A stretch of DNA of 40,900 bases from JBBSOW01 sp038259365 (GTDB taxonomy: Bacteria; Actinomycetota; Actinomycetes; Propionibacteriales; Propionibacteriaceae): positions 1-40,900 of the forward strand of contig JBBSOW010000020.1 in the NCBI GenBank assembly GCA_038259365.1, given 5' to 3'. Of this stretch, positions 23,763 to 31,539 are shown one piece after another. The notes under the pieces were generated by a model. The model did not search any database. It worked only from the letters and a program-made list of their open reading frames with translations, and had not been told where the DNA came from. Both the position numbers and the translations under genes were made by a program. The number at the start of each line of letters is the position of its first letter. Within the stretch, counting starts at the first letter, position 1.

Positions 23763-24305
23763 ATGTCACGTATTGGCAAACTGCCGATTCCCGTCCCGTC
23801 TGGCGTCGAGGTCAACATCGACGGTCAGTCGGTGTCGGTCAAGGGTCCTAAGGGGACGCTGCAACACCGCGTGAGCGAGCCCATCACGATTGGGCGAGCC
23901 CAAACCGGTGAGATCGAGGTGGCCCGCCCCAACGAGGAGCGCGTCAGCAAGTCTCTGCACGGCCTCACCCGCACCTTGGTCTCCAACATGGTGACCGGTG
24001 TGACCGATGGCTATCAGAAGAAGCTCGAGATTGTTGGCGTCGGTTACCGCGTCATCTCCAAGGGCCCGACTGATCTCGAGTTCAACCTCGGTTATAGCCA
24101 CCCGGTCAAGATCAAGGCGCCCGAGGGCGTCACCTTCACCGTCGAAACTCCCACCCGCTTCACGGTGTTGGGCATCGACAAACAGGCCGTCGGCGAGGTC
24201 GCGGCCACCATTCGTAAACTGCGCAAGCCGGAGCCTTACAAGGGCAAGGGCGTGCGCTACGCGGGCGAACAGGTCCGCCGCAAGGTCGGAAAGGCTGGTA
24301 AGTGA
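23763..24305 (+). CDS. rplF: 50S ribosomal protein uL6
   Basis: A 180-residue duplicated-domain protein near the factor-binding site. MSRIGKLPIPVPSGVEV and VKGPKGTLQHRV begin it; the end KPEPYKGKGVRYAGEQVRRK matches the family C-terminus. GAGAGGAAG precedes the ATG by about 9 nt. Confidence 0.98.
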   Translation: MSRIGKLPIPVPSGVEVNIDGQSVSVKGPKGTLQHRVSEPITIGRAQTGEIEVARPNEERVSKSLHGLTRTLVSNMVTGVTDGYQKKLEIVGVGYRVISKGPTDLEFNLGYSHPVKIKAPEGVTFTVETPTRFTVLGIDKQAVGEVAATIRKLRKPEPYKGKGVRYAGEQVRRKVGKAGK

Positions 24306-24308
24306 GGA

Positions 24309-24692
24309 ATGGGCATCTCAATGTCCGCTGGCAAGCACACTGCAGCACGAGTCAAATCGCGGGCGCGCCGTCAGGTTCGCGGCCGCAAGAAAATCTTCGG
24401 CAGCGCCGAGCGTCCTCGCATGGTCGTCTCCCGCTCCACCAAGCACCTCTTCGTCCAGGTCATCGACGACGCGCAGGGCCGCACCCTGGTGTCGGCCTCG
24501 ACTATGGAATCCGACGTGCGTAGCTCCGAGGGCGACAAGTCGGCGAAGGCGAAGGAAATCGGGGGTTTGATCGCCGAGCGCGCCAAGGCCGCTGGCATCG
24601 ACCAGGTCGTTCTCGACCGCGCTGGTAATAAGTACCACGGACGGATTGCGGCGCTGGCTGACGGCGCACGCGAAGCCGGCCTTGGCCTGTAA
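24309..24692 (+). CDS. rplR: 50S ribosomal protein uL18
   Basis: A 127-residue 5S-rRNA-binding protein. RPRMVVSRSTKHLFVQVIDD and FDRAGNKYHGR-type sequence (here LDRAGNKYHGRIAALADGAR) identify it. GTGAGGAATGG places the ATG at 24309 three bases after the rplF stop; a second in-frame ATG four codons on is less well spaced. Confidence 0.97.
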   Translation: MGISMSAGKHTAARVKSRARRQVRGRKKIFGSAERPRMVVSRSTKHLFVQVIDDAQGRTLVSASTMESDVRSSEGDKSAKAKEIGGLIAERAKAAGIDQVVLDRAGNKYHGRIAALADGAREAGLGL

Positions 24693-24720
24693 ACACGATT
24701 AGTAACGGAAAGGAATCCCG

Positions 24721-25320
24721 ATGAGTGGATCACAGCAGCGCGGAAGCGGTGCCGGTGGCGAGCGTCGAGGCCGTGACGATCGTCGTGGCCAGGCGCAAGA
24801 TAAGAACCAGTTCATTGAGCGTGTGGTTGCCATCAACCGCGTCGCCAAGGTCGTGAAGGGCGGACGTCGGTTCAGCTTCACCGCGTTGGTCGTCGTGGGC
24901 GACGGCAACGGCAACGTCGGCGTGGGCTACGGCAAGGCCAAGGAAGTGCCCGCTGCCATCTCCAAGGGCGTCGAGGAAGCGAAGAAGAGCTTCTTCCTCG
25001 TTCCTCGCATCCAAAAGACCATCCCGCACCCCGTGCAGGGCGAGAAGGCAGCAGGCGTCGTCCTGTTGCGGCCAGCCTCACCCGGTACCGGCGTCATCGC
25101 CGGTGGCGCCTGCCGCGCGGTGTTGGAGTGCGCGGGGATCGCGGACGTGTTGTCGAAGTCCTTGGGCTCGCCGAACGCGATCAACGTGGTGCACGCCACC
25201 GTCGCGGCCCTGAAGTCGCTGGAGCAGCCAGAAGATGTGGCCAAGCGTCGGGGCAAGTCCGTCGAGGACGTCACTCCGGCTGCCCTGCTGCGCGCCCACC
25301 GGGAGGTGGCTTCGGCATGA
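24721..25320 (+). CDS. rpsE: 30S ribosomal protein uS5
   Basis: A 199-residue decoding-fidelity protein. Its dsRBD-like N-terminal domain reads FIERVVAINRVAKVVKGGRR and GNGNVGVGYGKAKEVPAAI, and the C-terminal domain includes SLGSPNAINVVHATVAALKS. The first 30 residues are a charged Gly/Arg extension. Overlaps rpmD by 4 bp. Confidence 0.97.
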   Translation: MSGSQQRGSGAGGERRGRDDRRGQAQDKNQFIERVVAINRVAKVVKGGRRFSFTALVVVGDGNGNVGVGYGKAKEVPAAISKGVEEAKKSFFLVPRIQKTIPHPVQGEKAAGVVLLRPASPGTGVIAGGACRAVLECAGIADVLSKSLGSPNAINVVHATVAALKSLEQPEDVAKRRGKSVEDVTPAALLRAHREVASA

Positions 25321-25499
25321 CCCAGCTCAAGGTGACCCAAACGCGCTCCGGTATTGGCCAGAGGCAAAGCCAGCGCGACACCCTCCGCAGCATCGGCCTC
25401 AAGCGCTTAGGCGACGTGGCCGTCAAGGAGGATCGTCCAGAGATCCGTGGCATGTTGACCACGGTTCACCATCTCGTCTCAGTCGAGGAGGTCAACTGA
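25317..25499 (+). CDS. rpmD: 50S ribosomal protein uL30
   Basis: A 60-residue protein of exact family size (QLKVTQTRSGIGQRQSQRDT, then LRSIGLKRLG and a C-terminal HLVSVEEV). The frame is open upstream within rpsE, but the ATG at 25317 forms an ATGA overlap and gives the family N-terminus. One base separates it from rplO. Confidence 0.96.
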   Translation: MTQLKVTQTRSGIGQRQSQRDTLRSIGLKRLGDVAVKEDRPEIRGMLTTVHHLVSVEEVN

Positions 25500-25500
25500 C

Positions 25501-25944
25501 ATGGCACTAAAGGTTCATCACCTCCGTCCGGCACCGGGCGCCAAGACCGCGAAGACCCGTGTGGGTCGCGGTGAAGGCGGCCACAAGGGAAAGACGGCCG
25601 GTCGCGGCACCAAGGGCACGGGCGCGCGCAAGAACGTTCCCGAGAACTTCGAGGGCGGGCAGATGCCTATGCACATGCGCGTTCCCAAGCTGCGCGGGTT
25701 CAAGAACCCGTTCCGCGTGGAGTACCAAATCGTCAACCTGGACAAGCTGTCCGACCTCTTCCCAGAGGGCGGCGCCGTCTCCGTTGCCGACCTGGTGGCC
25801 AAGGGCGCCGTCCGGGACAACAACCTGGTGAAAGTGCTCGGCACGGGCGACATCTCAGTCGCCATCCAGGTCGAGGCGCACAAGTTCTCGGCCACGGCCA
25901 AGGAAAAGATCAACGCCGCAGGCGGTTCGGCCACCGAGCTGTAG
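25501..25944 (+). CDS. rplO: 50S ribosomal protein uL15
   Basis: A 147-residue assembly protein. The N-terminal Gly-rich extension (KTARVGRG-like; here KTRVGRGEGGHKGKTAGRG) and FEGGQMPMHMRVPKLRGFKN identify it. Normally secY follows at once; here a terminator and a 2.7-kb insert intervene. Confidence 0.98.
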   Translation: MALKVHHLRPAPGAKTAKTRVGRGEGGHKGKTAGRGTKGTGARKNVPENFEGGQMPMHMRVPKLRGFKNPFRVEYQIVNLDKLSDLFPEGGAVSVADLVAKGAVRDNNLVKVLGTGDISVAIQVEAHKFSATAKEKINAAGGSATEL

Positions 25945-25969
25945 CCTGACTGTCGTCAGTGTCGTGGCA

Positions 25970-25997
25970 AAAGGGACGGCCTCGGGGCCGTCCCTTT
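25970..25997 (+). terminator. Terminator after rplO
   Basis: A perfect 12-bp inverted repeat AAAGGGACGGCC, loop TCGG, then the complement ending in CCCTTT, 25 bp past the rplO stop. It closes the first part of the spc operon before the repeat array. Confidence 0.9.
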
Positions 25998-26044
25998 CGC
26001 ATGCCCGCTGCGCGCTGATCCGCTTGCGCCCCCGCACCTCCGGC

Positions 26045-26297
26045 CCGATCCGTTCGGTCCGCCGATCCGTTTGGTCCGCCGATCCGCCGATCCGCTTGGT
26101 CCGCCCGGTTCGCCGATCCGCTTAGTCCGCTGATCCGCCGATCCGCTCGGTCCGCCGATCCGCTCGGTCCGCCGATCCGCTTGGTCCGCTTGGTTCGCCG
26201 ATCCGTTTGGTCCGCCCGGTTCGCCGATCCGCTTGGTCCGCCCGGTTCGCCGATCCGCCGATCCGCTTGGTCCGCTTGGTCCGCCGATCCGCTCGGT
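26045..26297. repeat. Degenerate tandem repeat array, 17-bp core unit
   Basis: About 13 modules, each ending in the hexamer YTYGGT (CTTGGT, TTTGGT, CTCGGT, CTTAGT). The commonest module is CCGCCGATCCGCTTGGT (17 bp). Shorter 9-bp (CCGCTTGGT) and longer 25-28-bp modules arise by loss or duplication of the CCGATCCG and CCGCCCGGTTCG pieces. Several reading frames remain open because the repeat contains no stop triplet, but module lengths are not multiples of three and no homologous protein is visible. It lies entirely between the rplO terminator and the AbiEi-like gene. Confidence 0.9.
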
Positions 26298-26329
26298 TTG
26301 GTGCAGTGCGCTCAATATCCCGCTGGCCC

Positions 26330-26389
26330 CGCTCAATCCGAAGCTTCCCGCTTGATTCAGGAACCAAGCGGGAAGCGCCAGGTTGAGCG
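26330..26389. other. Large two-part hairpin between the repeat array and the AbiEi-like gene
   Basis: GCTTCCCGCTTG (26343-26354) and CAAGCGGGAAGC (26365-26376) are a perfect 12-bp inverted repeat with a 10-nt loop. Outside it, CGCTCAATCC (26330-26339) pairs with GGTTGAGCG (26381-26389) with one bulged base. The combined stem of about 21 bp with a small internal loop could be a terminator or a structured RNA. Confidence 0.65.
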
Positions 26390-26429
26390 CGCTGAGGGCA
26401 GCTTGTGTGAGGGCCACGCGCCGGCTTGT

Positions 26430-26459
26430 CGGGTTGTCCACAGATTTGTGGTGAACCCG
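26430..26459 (+). promoter_or_regulatory. 30-bp operator-like palindrome containing a DnaA-box-like nonamer
   Basis: CGGGTT-gt-CCACA-gatt-TGTGG-tg-AACCCG: arms of 13 bases with only the central gt/tg pair unmatched. The left arm contains TTGTCCACA, identical to the actinobacterial DnaA-box consensus. The TCCACAG element ends 51 nt before the ATG of the AbiEi-like gene. TTTGCT at 26482-26487, 6 nt before that ATG, is a weak -10 candidate. Confidence 0.6.
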
Positions 26460-26493
26460 GTCCTGAGGGCCTTTTCCGAGGTTTGCTGAACAC

Positions 26494-27411
26494 ATGACGA
26501 CACTGACTTCACGAGCCGAGCTTGAAGCCGATGGCCTTTCCCGGCTCGATATCGACGACCGTCTTCACACCGGGGTCCTCCAGCGGGTTCGTCGGGGGTT
26601 CTATGCCCCGGCCCCGCTCGAGAACTCGGCGGCGCGGCATCTGCTTTCAGTTCGGGCTGCCGCGCAGGTCATGCATCCCGGCGCAGTGTTCAGCCATCTC
26701 TCGACCGCCGTGATCCACGGCCTGCCGGTGCCGTCAAATGTGGCGGGCGTTGTAGAGGTGACTCGCGATGGAAGCGGTGGAGGTAGGCGGACGGCCGCTG
26801 CGATCCGGCACAAGGCTCCCCTTGCTCCGGCTGAGATACTCGACGTCGACGGGCTCGCGGTGACGTCGGTTGAGAGGACGGCCGTCGATGTGGCCCGCGG
26901 CTGGTCTCGGTCCGATGGCCTGGCAGTTATGGACGCCGCATTGGCTCGAGGCGCCGACCTGAGCCTGATGAACGAGATGGTTCACTCCCGCCGCAGCCAC
27001 GGTAACGCGAAAGCCCGGTGGGTGTTGAACTTCGCAGACGCCAAGAGCGAAAGCTACTATGAATCTCTGGTCCGACTAAGGATGCATGAACAGGGTGTGG
27101 CTCGGCCGAGACTTCAGTACTCGATCACGGCAAGCGGAGAACTTCTCGGAATTGCAGACTTTGCCTGGCCGGACCTCGGGGTTCTCGGCGAGTTCGATGG
27201 TGCCGCCAAGTATGGGTCGTTGCGTCGGCCAGGACAGAGTCCGGAGCAAGTGCTGGCCGCGGAAAAGCGCCGCGAGGAACGCATCTGTCAGCAAGGCTGG
27301 TGGTTCGCCCGCTTCACAGCCCGCGATTGCCATCGCCCAGACGGTGTCCGTCAGGTCTGGGAACAGGCGGTTCTGGCGAGGCGCGGCGGCAGCGGAGCCC
27401 TCGCCTGCTAG
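26494..27411 (+). CDS. AbiEi-like antitoxin-domain protein with endonuclease-like C-terminus (DUF559-related)
   Basis: A 305-residue protein. The N-terminus is the winged-helix found in AbiEi-type antitoxin proteins (SRAELEADGLSRLDIDDRLH, then QRVRRGFYAP at about 32-42). The C-terminal part has the order of a PD-(D/E)xK/Vsr-like nuclease: D222 in GIADFAWP, E233 and D235 in LGEFDG, K239, followed by EKRREERICQQGWWFARFTA. Such proteins are common and multi-copy in actinomycetes and often annotated as type IV antitoxins although no AbiEii toxin is adjacent; none is seen here. It lies in the insert between rplO and secY, behind a strong palindrome. Real function unknown. Confidence 0.75.
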   Translation: MTTLTSRAELEADGLSRLDIDDRLHTGVLQRVRRGFYAPAPLENSAARHLLSVRAAAQVMHPGAVFSHLSTAVIHGLPVPSNVAGVVEVTRDGSGGGRRTAAAIRHKAPLAPAEILDVDGLAVTSVERTAVDVARGWSRSDGLAVMDAALARGADLSLMNEMVHSRRSHGNAKARWVLNFADAKSESYYESLVRLRMHEQGVARPRLQYSITASGELLGIADFAWPDLGVLGEFDGAAKYGSLRRPGQSPEQVLAAEKRREERICQQGWWFARFTARDCHRPDGVRQVWEQAVLARRGGSGALAC

Positions 27412-27757
27412 CGACACACCCCTTGGGCATGTGGGGCGTTCGCGTTTGACAACGTGGGTTCGTTCGGCCGCAGCCCGCTCAGCTTGGCGCTTCGCGCATG
27501 ATTTATAGGTTGAGCGGAAAGCGCGGTATCGAGCCAGTTGGACACCGTATTGAGCGCGGCGGCGCGGGGGTGAGCGCGGTGAGCACGGTATTGGGCGCGG
27601 CCGCGCGGAGACGCTGGAGGACTCGAGAGCGTGTTGAACCCGCGGCCGCCGGATACGAGCGGACGTGTGGTGACCGGTGGCGGTGCCGGAGAGGGGTTAA
27701 GGCAATAGCGGCCGGCGTTATATACCTGGTACCGCCCGGATAGGGCAGACTGGCCCG
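27412..27757. other. 346-bp gene-free stretch with imperfect direct repeats
   Basis: No convincing coding region. It contains a TTGACA hexamer near 27447 without a matching -10, two imperfect copies of GTATTGRGCGCGGCSGCGCGG starting at 27547 and 27588, and a short AT-rich patch (TTATATACC) just before the RNase H gene. CAGACT sits 6-7 nt before the GTG at 27758 and may be the -10 of a leaderless transcript. Confidence 0.5.
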
Positions 27758-28651
27758 GTGATCGTGGCAGCAGCGGACGGTTCCTCGCTATCTAACCCGG
27801 GGCCAGCGGGATGGGCCTGGTACGTGGACGAGCAGAGGTGGGCGGCGGGCGGTTGGCCGCACGGGACGAACAACATGGGCGAGCTGATGGCCGTGCTGGA
27901 CCTGCTGCGCCAGACCGCTCCGAGCGGTGACGCTCTGCACGTGCTGTGCGATTCTCAGTACGTCATCAACGCCTGCACCAAGTGGATGACGGGCTGGAAG
28001 CGAAAGGGGTGGCGTAAGGCCGACGGCAAACCGGTGCAAAACGTCCAGCTGCTCAAGCAACTGGACGCCGAACTGGCCGGGAGGGTCGTCACCTTCGAGT
28101 GGGTCAAAGGTCATTCTGGTCATGACCTGAACGAGGCCGCCGACGTCCGGGCGCGTGCCGCGGCGACCGCTTTTCAGCAGGGTACCCAGCCGGACGCCGG
28201 ACCCGGCTTCGGAGACGGGACCGCGACGCCGGCCGCCGTCGAGGCCGAGGCCTACTGGCCCGAGCAGGACGGGTTGTTCGGAGTGGACGAGGGTGCCATC
28301 TCCGACGCCGACCGCGTCATCGCGCTGGAGCGCTCCCTGCTGACCGACGAGGTGCGAAGCGACCCGGCCGCAATGGCGGCCAACCTGCACCCGGATTTCG
28401 TCGAGCACGGCGCCTCGGGCCGGATCTGGACCCGGGATGACGTCGTCGCCGAACTCGCCGACCCGGAGGGGCTTCTCGGACTCGAGGGTCCCGCCGAGCT
28501 GGAGGTCCTCGGCGTCGAGGCCCTGGCGGAGGGGGTAATGCTGGTGCGCTGGCGGTGCCGGACGGGGGAGGGGGAGTCGCTGCGGAGCTCGGTCTGGAAG
28601 CGCAACGGCACGGTCTGGCGGCTGCGATTCCAACAGGGCACCCGGATGTAG
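27758..28651 (+). CDS. Ribonuclease HI fused to a C-terminal NTF2/DUF4440-like domain
   Basis: A 297-residue protein. Residues 1-140 are a complete type 1 RNase H that cleaves RNA in RNA-DNA hybrids: D7 (ADGS), E42 (NNMGEL), D65 (CDSQY) and D129 form the DEDD site, and H119 in VKGHSGH is the flexible-loop histidine. The basic-handle region (WKRKGWRKADGKPV) is present. Residues about 175-297 resemble an SnoaL/DUF4440 NTF2-like fold (IALERSLLTDEVRSDPAAMA, HPDFVEHGASGRIWTRDDVV, then LRSSVWKRNGTVWRLRFQQG). Such fusions occur in actinomycetes but the role of the second domain is not known to me. The start codon is GTG. Confidence 0.88.
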   Translation: MIVAAADGSSLSNPGPAGWAWYVDEQRWAAGGWPHGTNNMGELMAVLDLLRQTAPSGDALHVLCDSQYVINACTKWMTGWKRKGWRKADGKPVQNVQLLKQLDAELAGRVVTFEWVKGHSGHDLNEAADVRARAAATAFQQGTQPDAGPGFGDGTATPAAVEAEAYWPEQDGLFGVDEGAISDADRVIALERSLLTDEVRSDPAAMAANLHPDFVEHGASGRIWTRDDVVAELADPEGLLGLEGPAELEVLGVEALAEGVMLVRWRCRTGEGESLRSSVWKRNGTVWRLRFQQGTRM

Positions 28652-28680
28652 CCGCCCGGGGAATCGACCCGCTCAGACGA

Positions 28681-28710
28681 TGCGGAAAATCCAACCTTCC
28701 TTGGTAGTCT
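28681..28710 (+). promoter_or_regulatory. Candidate promoter of secY-adk-map
   Basis: TAGTCT at 28705-28710 is a TANNNT -10; TGCGGA at 28681-28686 is a possible -35 with an 18-bp spacer. It would give a leader of about 58 nt before the TTG start at 28775. A promoter is needed here because rplO is followed by its own terminator. Confidence 0.5.
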
Positions 28711-28774
28711 GCTGAAGTTGCCTGGGGTGTTCTCGGGAAACCCCGTTATGTCATCGATTGAGAGAGGCTCGGCG

Positions 28775-30082
28775 TTGCTTTCCGCCTTTGCCAACGCGTT
28801 CAGGACCCCCGATCTGCGCAAGAAGATCTTCTTTACGCTGATAATCCTGGCCATCTTCCGCCTCGGGTCGGTCATTCCCGTACCCAACGTGAACATCCAG
28901 CAGGTCGACGTTTGCCGCAAGGCGGCAGCCACGGGCGATCAGGCCGGGCTGTACTCGATGATCAACCTGTTCTCCGGTGGCGCGCTGCTGCAGCTGGCGA
29001 TCTTCGCCCTCGGCATCATGCCCTACATCACCGCGAGCATCATCTTGCAGCTGCTCACCGTGGTTATCCCGCGGCTGGAGGCCCTCAAAAAGGAGGGCGC
29101 GGCCGGGCAAACCAAGATCACCCAGTACACCCGCTACCTGACGTTGGTGCTTGCGGTACTGAACTCGACGGCGTTTGTCACCCTGGCCGTCAACGACCAG
29201 TTGTTCCAGGGCTGCACCGGTATCGTCTACGACAAGTCGATCTTCCCGATCGTCGTCATGGTCTTGACGATGACCGCCGGCACCGCCATCATCATGTGGC
29301 TGGGCGAACTCATCACCGAGCGCGGCGTCGGCAATGGCATGTCGATCATGATCTTCACCCAGATTTCCGCGACCTTTCCGACCGCGTTGTGGAGCATCAA
29401 GACCGCCCGCCCCGGCCAGCAGGGTTGGATCGTCTTCGGAGTCGTGCTCGTCCTGGGCCTGCTCGTGATGGCCGCGGTCATCTTCATGGAGCAGGGCCAG
29501 CGCCGGGTGCCGGTGCAGTACGCCAAGAAGATGGTGGGGGGACGGATGCTCGGCGGCACCACCACCTACATCCCGCTGAAGGTCAACCAGGCGGGCGTCA
29601 TCCCCGTCATCTTCGCCTCCTCGATGATGTACCTGCCCGTGCTGTTCGCCCAGTTCCGCCCGGATAACGAGGCCTCGCGGTGGATACAGCAAAACTTCGT
29701 TAGCAGCGGAAGCGTGCTGTACATGCTCGCCCAATTCCTCCTGGTGATCTTCTTCTGCTACTTCTACGTCGCGATCACCTTCGATCCCGTCGAGGTGTCG
29801 GACAACATGAAGAAGTACGGTGGGTTCATTCCGGGGATTCGCGCGGGCGGCCCGACCGAACGCTACCTCTCCTACGTGCTGAGCCGGCTCACGTTGCCGG
29901 GCTCGCTGTACCTGTCGACTATCGCCCTGATTCCGTCGATCGCATTCATTCTGCTGGACGCCAACCAGAACTTCCCCTTTGGCGGGGTCTCCCTGCTGAT
30001 CATCGTGGGCGTGGGGCTCGATACGGTGAAGCAGATCGAAAGCCAGCTTCAGCAACGTAACTACGAGGGGTTCCTGCGATGA
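28775..30082 (+). CDS. secY: Preprotein translocase subunit SecY
   Basis: The 10-helix channel of the Sec translocon in the cytoplasmic membrane. Diagnostic are FRTPDLRKKIFFTL near the N-terminus, VIPVPNVNIQQ, the plug region SMINLFSGGALLQLAIFALG and the cytoplasmic loop YYGGFIPGIR-type sequence (KKYGGFIPGIRAGGPTERYL). The frame is open to 28718 and an in-frame ATG occurs at 28748. I prefer the TTG at 28775 (435 residues) because it yields the actinobacterial N-terminus MLSAFANAFRTPDL and has GAGAGAGG (28760-28767) 7 nt upstream. Overlaps adk by 4 bp. Confidence 0.96.
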   Translation: MLSAFANAFRTPDLRKKIFFTLIILAIFRLGSVIPVPNVNIQQVDVCRKAAATGDQAGLYSMINLFSGGALLQLAIFALGIMPYITASIILQLLTVVIPRLEALKKEGAAGQTKITQYTRYLTLVLAVLNSTAFVTLAVNDQLFQGCTGIVYDKSIFPIVVMVLTMTAGTAIIMWLGELITERGVGNGMSIMIFTQISATFPTALWSIKTARPGQQGWIVFGVVLVLGLLVMAAVIFMEQGQRRVPVQYAKKMVGGRMLGGTTTYIPLKVNQAGVIPVIFASSMMYLPVLFAQFRPDNEASRWIQQNFVSSGSVLYMLAQFLLVIFFCYFYVAITFDPVEVSDNMKKYGGFIPGIRAGGPTERYLSYVLSRLTLPGSLYLSTIALIPSIAFILLDANQNFPFGGVSLLIIVGVGLDTVKQIESQLQQRNYEGFLR

Positions 30083-30645
30083 GAATGTTGATTATGGGCC
30101 CGCCCGGGGCAGGCAAGGGAACCCAGGCCAAGGGTATCGCCGAGCACTACAAGATCCCTGCGATCTCCACCGGCGACATGTTCCGCGCCAACGTCACGCA
30201 GGGCACCCCGCTGGGGGTCGAGGTGAAGCGCATTATGGATGCCGGCGGTTACGTAGGCGACGACGTGACGAACGCCATCGTGGCGGACAGGTTGGACCAG
30301 GCCGACGCGGACGCCGGCTTTCTCCTCGACGGCTATCCGCGCACCGTCGCCCAGGTGGGGGCGCTCGATGAGTTGTTGGGCGCACGGGATCAGGCCCTCA
30401 ACCACGTGTTGTCGCTGAGCGTCGACGTCGATCAGCTGGTGGAGCGGCTACTCAAGCGCGCTGAGACCGAAGGCCGCGCCGACGACAACGAGGAAGCCAT
30501 CCGGGCCCGGATGGACATCTACTCCAAAGAAACCTCCCCGCTGTTGGACCTGTACGACCAACGCGGTCTGTTGGTGAGCGTCGATGGTCTGGGCAGCGTC
30601 GATGAAGTGTCGCAGCGGATCTACGCCGCCCTCGATGCCCACTGA
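30079..30645 (+). CDS. adk: Adenylate kinase, short LID form
   Basis: Converts ATP + AMP to 2 ADP in the cytosol. The P-loop G7-P-P-G-A-G-K-G-T15, the AMP-binding block ISTGDMFRANV and GFLLDGYPRTVAQ are present. At 188 residues the LID is the short, zinc-free version typical of actinomycetes. Coupled to secY by ATGA, and followed by map, the conserved secY-adk-map order. Confidence 0.97.
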   Translation: MRMLIMGPPGAGKGTQAKGIAEHYKIPAISTGDMFRANVTQGTPLGVEVKRIMDAGGYVGDDVTNAIVADRLDQADADAGFLLDGYPRTVAQVGALDELLGARDQALNHVLSLSVDVDQLVERLLKRAETEGRADDNEEAIRARMDIYSKETSPLLDLYDQRGLLVSVDGLGSVDEVSQRIYAALDAH

Positions 30646-30672
30646 GCGAGCCCTCGAGATAGCGAGACTTCT

Positions 30673-31521
30673 ATGATCTTTTCTGGCCAACGCGGGATCG
30701 AGCTGAAGAAGCCCGAGCAGATCAAGCGAATGCGCAAGGCGGGGCTCATCGTCGCCAAGGCGCTCAAGGTGACCGCTGCCGAGGCCAGGGCGGGCATGAC
30801 CACCGTTGAGCTCGACGCGATCGCGGCAGAGGTTATTGCCTCCGCTGGAGCCCAACCGTCCTTCTTGAACTATGGCGAGCACAACGGCGAGGGCGGCTTC
30901 ACCGGCGTGGTCTGTCTCTCGGTGAACGAGGAGATCGTCCACGGCATGCCGGGGGATCGTGTCCTGGCGGACGGGGACATCCTCAGCATCGACTGTGGCG
31001 CCATCGTCGAGGGCTGGCACGGGGATTCCGCGCGCACCGTGTTCATCGGAGAGCCGACGCCGGAACTACGGGCCCTCAACGAGGCGTGCGAAGGGGCCAT
31101 GTGGGCCGGCGTCGGCGCTGCAAAGTTGGGTGGCCGGGTAGGCGATATCTCCGCTGCGATCGAGACAGATGTCCGCCGGCGCGAGGCCGACTACGGGATC
31201 GTCGCGGAGTACGTCGGCCACGGCATCGGCTCGGCCATGCACCAGCCCCCGGACGTGCCCAACCTCGGCAAGGCCGGCCGCGGCCCCAAGCTCGTGGAAG
31301 GCATGTGCCTGTGCATCGAGCCCATGCTGACCCTGGGGTCGGCCGAGAACGCCACGTTGGATGATGACTGGACTGTGGTCACCCGCGACGGCTCCGCTGC
31401 CGCGCACTGGGAGCACGCCATCACCGCGACCAGGGGCGGGGTATGGGTCCTGACCGCCGAGGATGGTGGGGACGAGATGCTGGGCCGGCTGGGTGTGCCC
31501 TTCGGACCGTTGGCCGACTAG
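30673..31521 (+). CDS. map: Methionine aminopeptidase type I
   Basis: Removes N-terminal Met from nascent proteins at the ribosome exit. The 282-residue pita-bread fold carries all five metal ligands: D107 (SIDCGA), D118 (WHGDSA), H183 (YVGHGIG), E216 (CIEPML) and E247 (HWEHAI). No SH3-binding or zinc-finger extension is present at the N-terminus. It follows adk by 27 bp. Confidence 0.97.
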   Translation: MIFSGQRGIELKKPEQIKRMRKAGLIVAKALKVTAAEARAGMTTVELDAIAAEVIASAGAQPSFLNYGEHNGEGGFTGVVCLSVNEEIVHGMPGDRVLADGDILSIDCGAIVEGWHGDSARTVFIGEPTPELRALNEACEGAMWAGVGAAKLGGRVGDISAAIETDVRRREADYGIVAEYVGHGIGSAMHQPPDVPNLGKAGRGPKLVEGMCLCIEPMLTLGSAENATLDDDWTVVTRDGSAAAHWEHAITATRGGVWVLTAEDGGDEMLGRLGVPFGPLAD

Positions 31522-31539
31522 CCTGCTTCGTTTAGCCGG

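Noticed and set aside
26045..26297. CRISPR array
   Set aside because: Units are 9-28 bp with no constant-length unique spacers, and no cas genes are present.
25956..26495. A minus-strand 179-codon frame across the tandem repeat
   Set aside because: The frame is open only because the repeat lacks stop triplets; module lengths are not multiples of three, so no constant peptide repeat is encoded, and there is no ribosome-binding site.
27498..27743. An 81-codon + strand ORF before the RNase H gene
   Set aside because: Arg-rich low-information composition, no ribosome-binding site, no recognisable domain, and it covers imperfect direct repeats.
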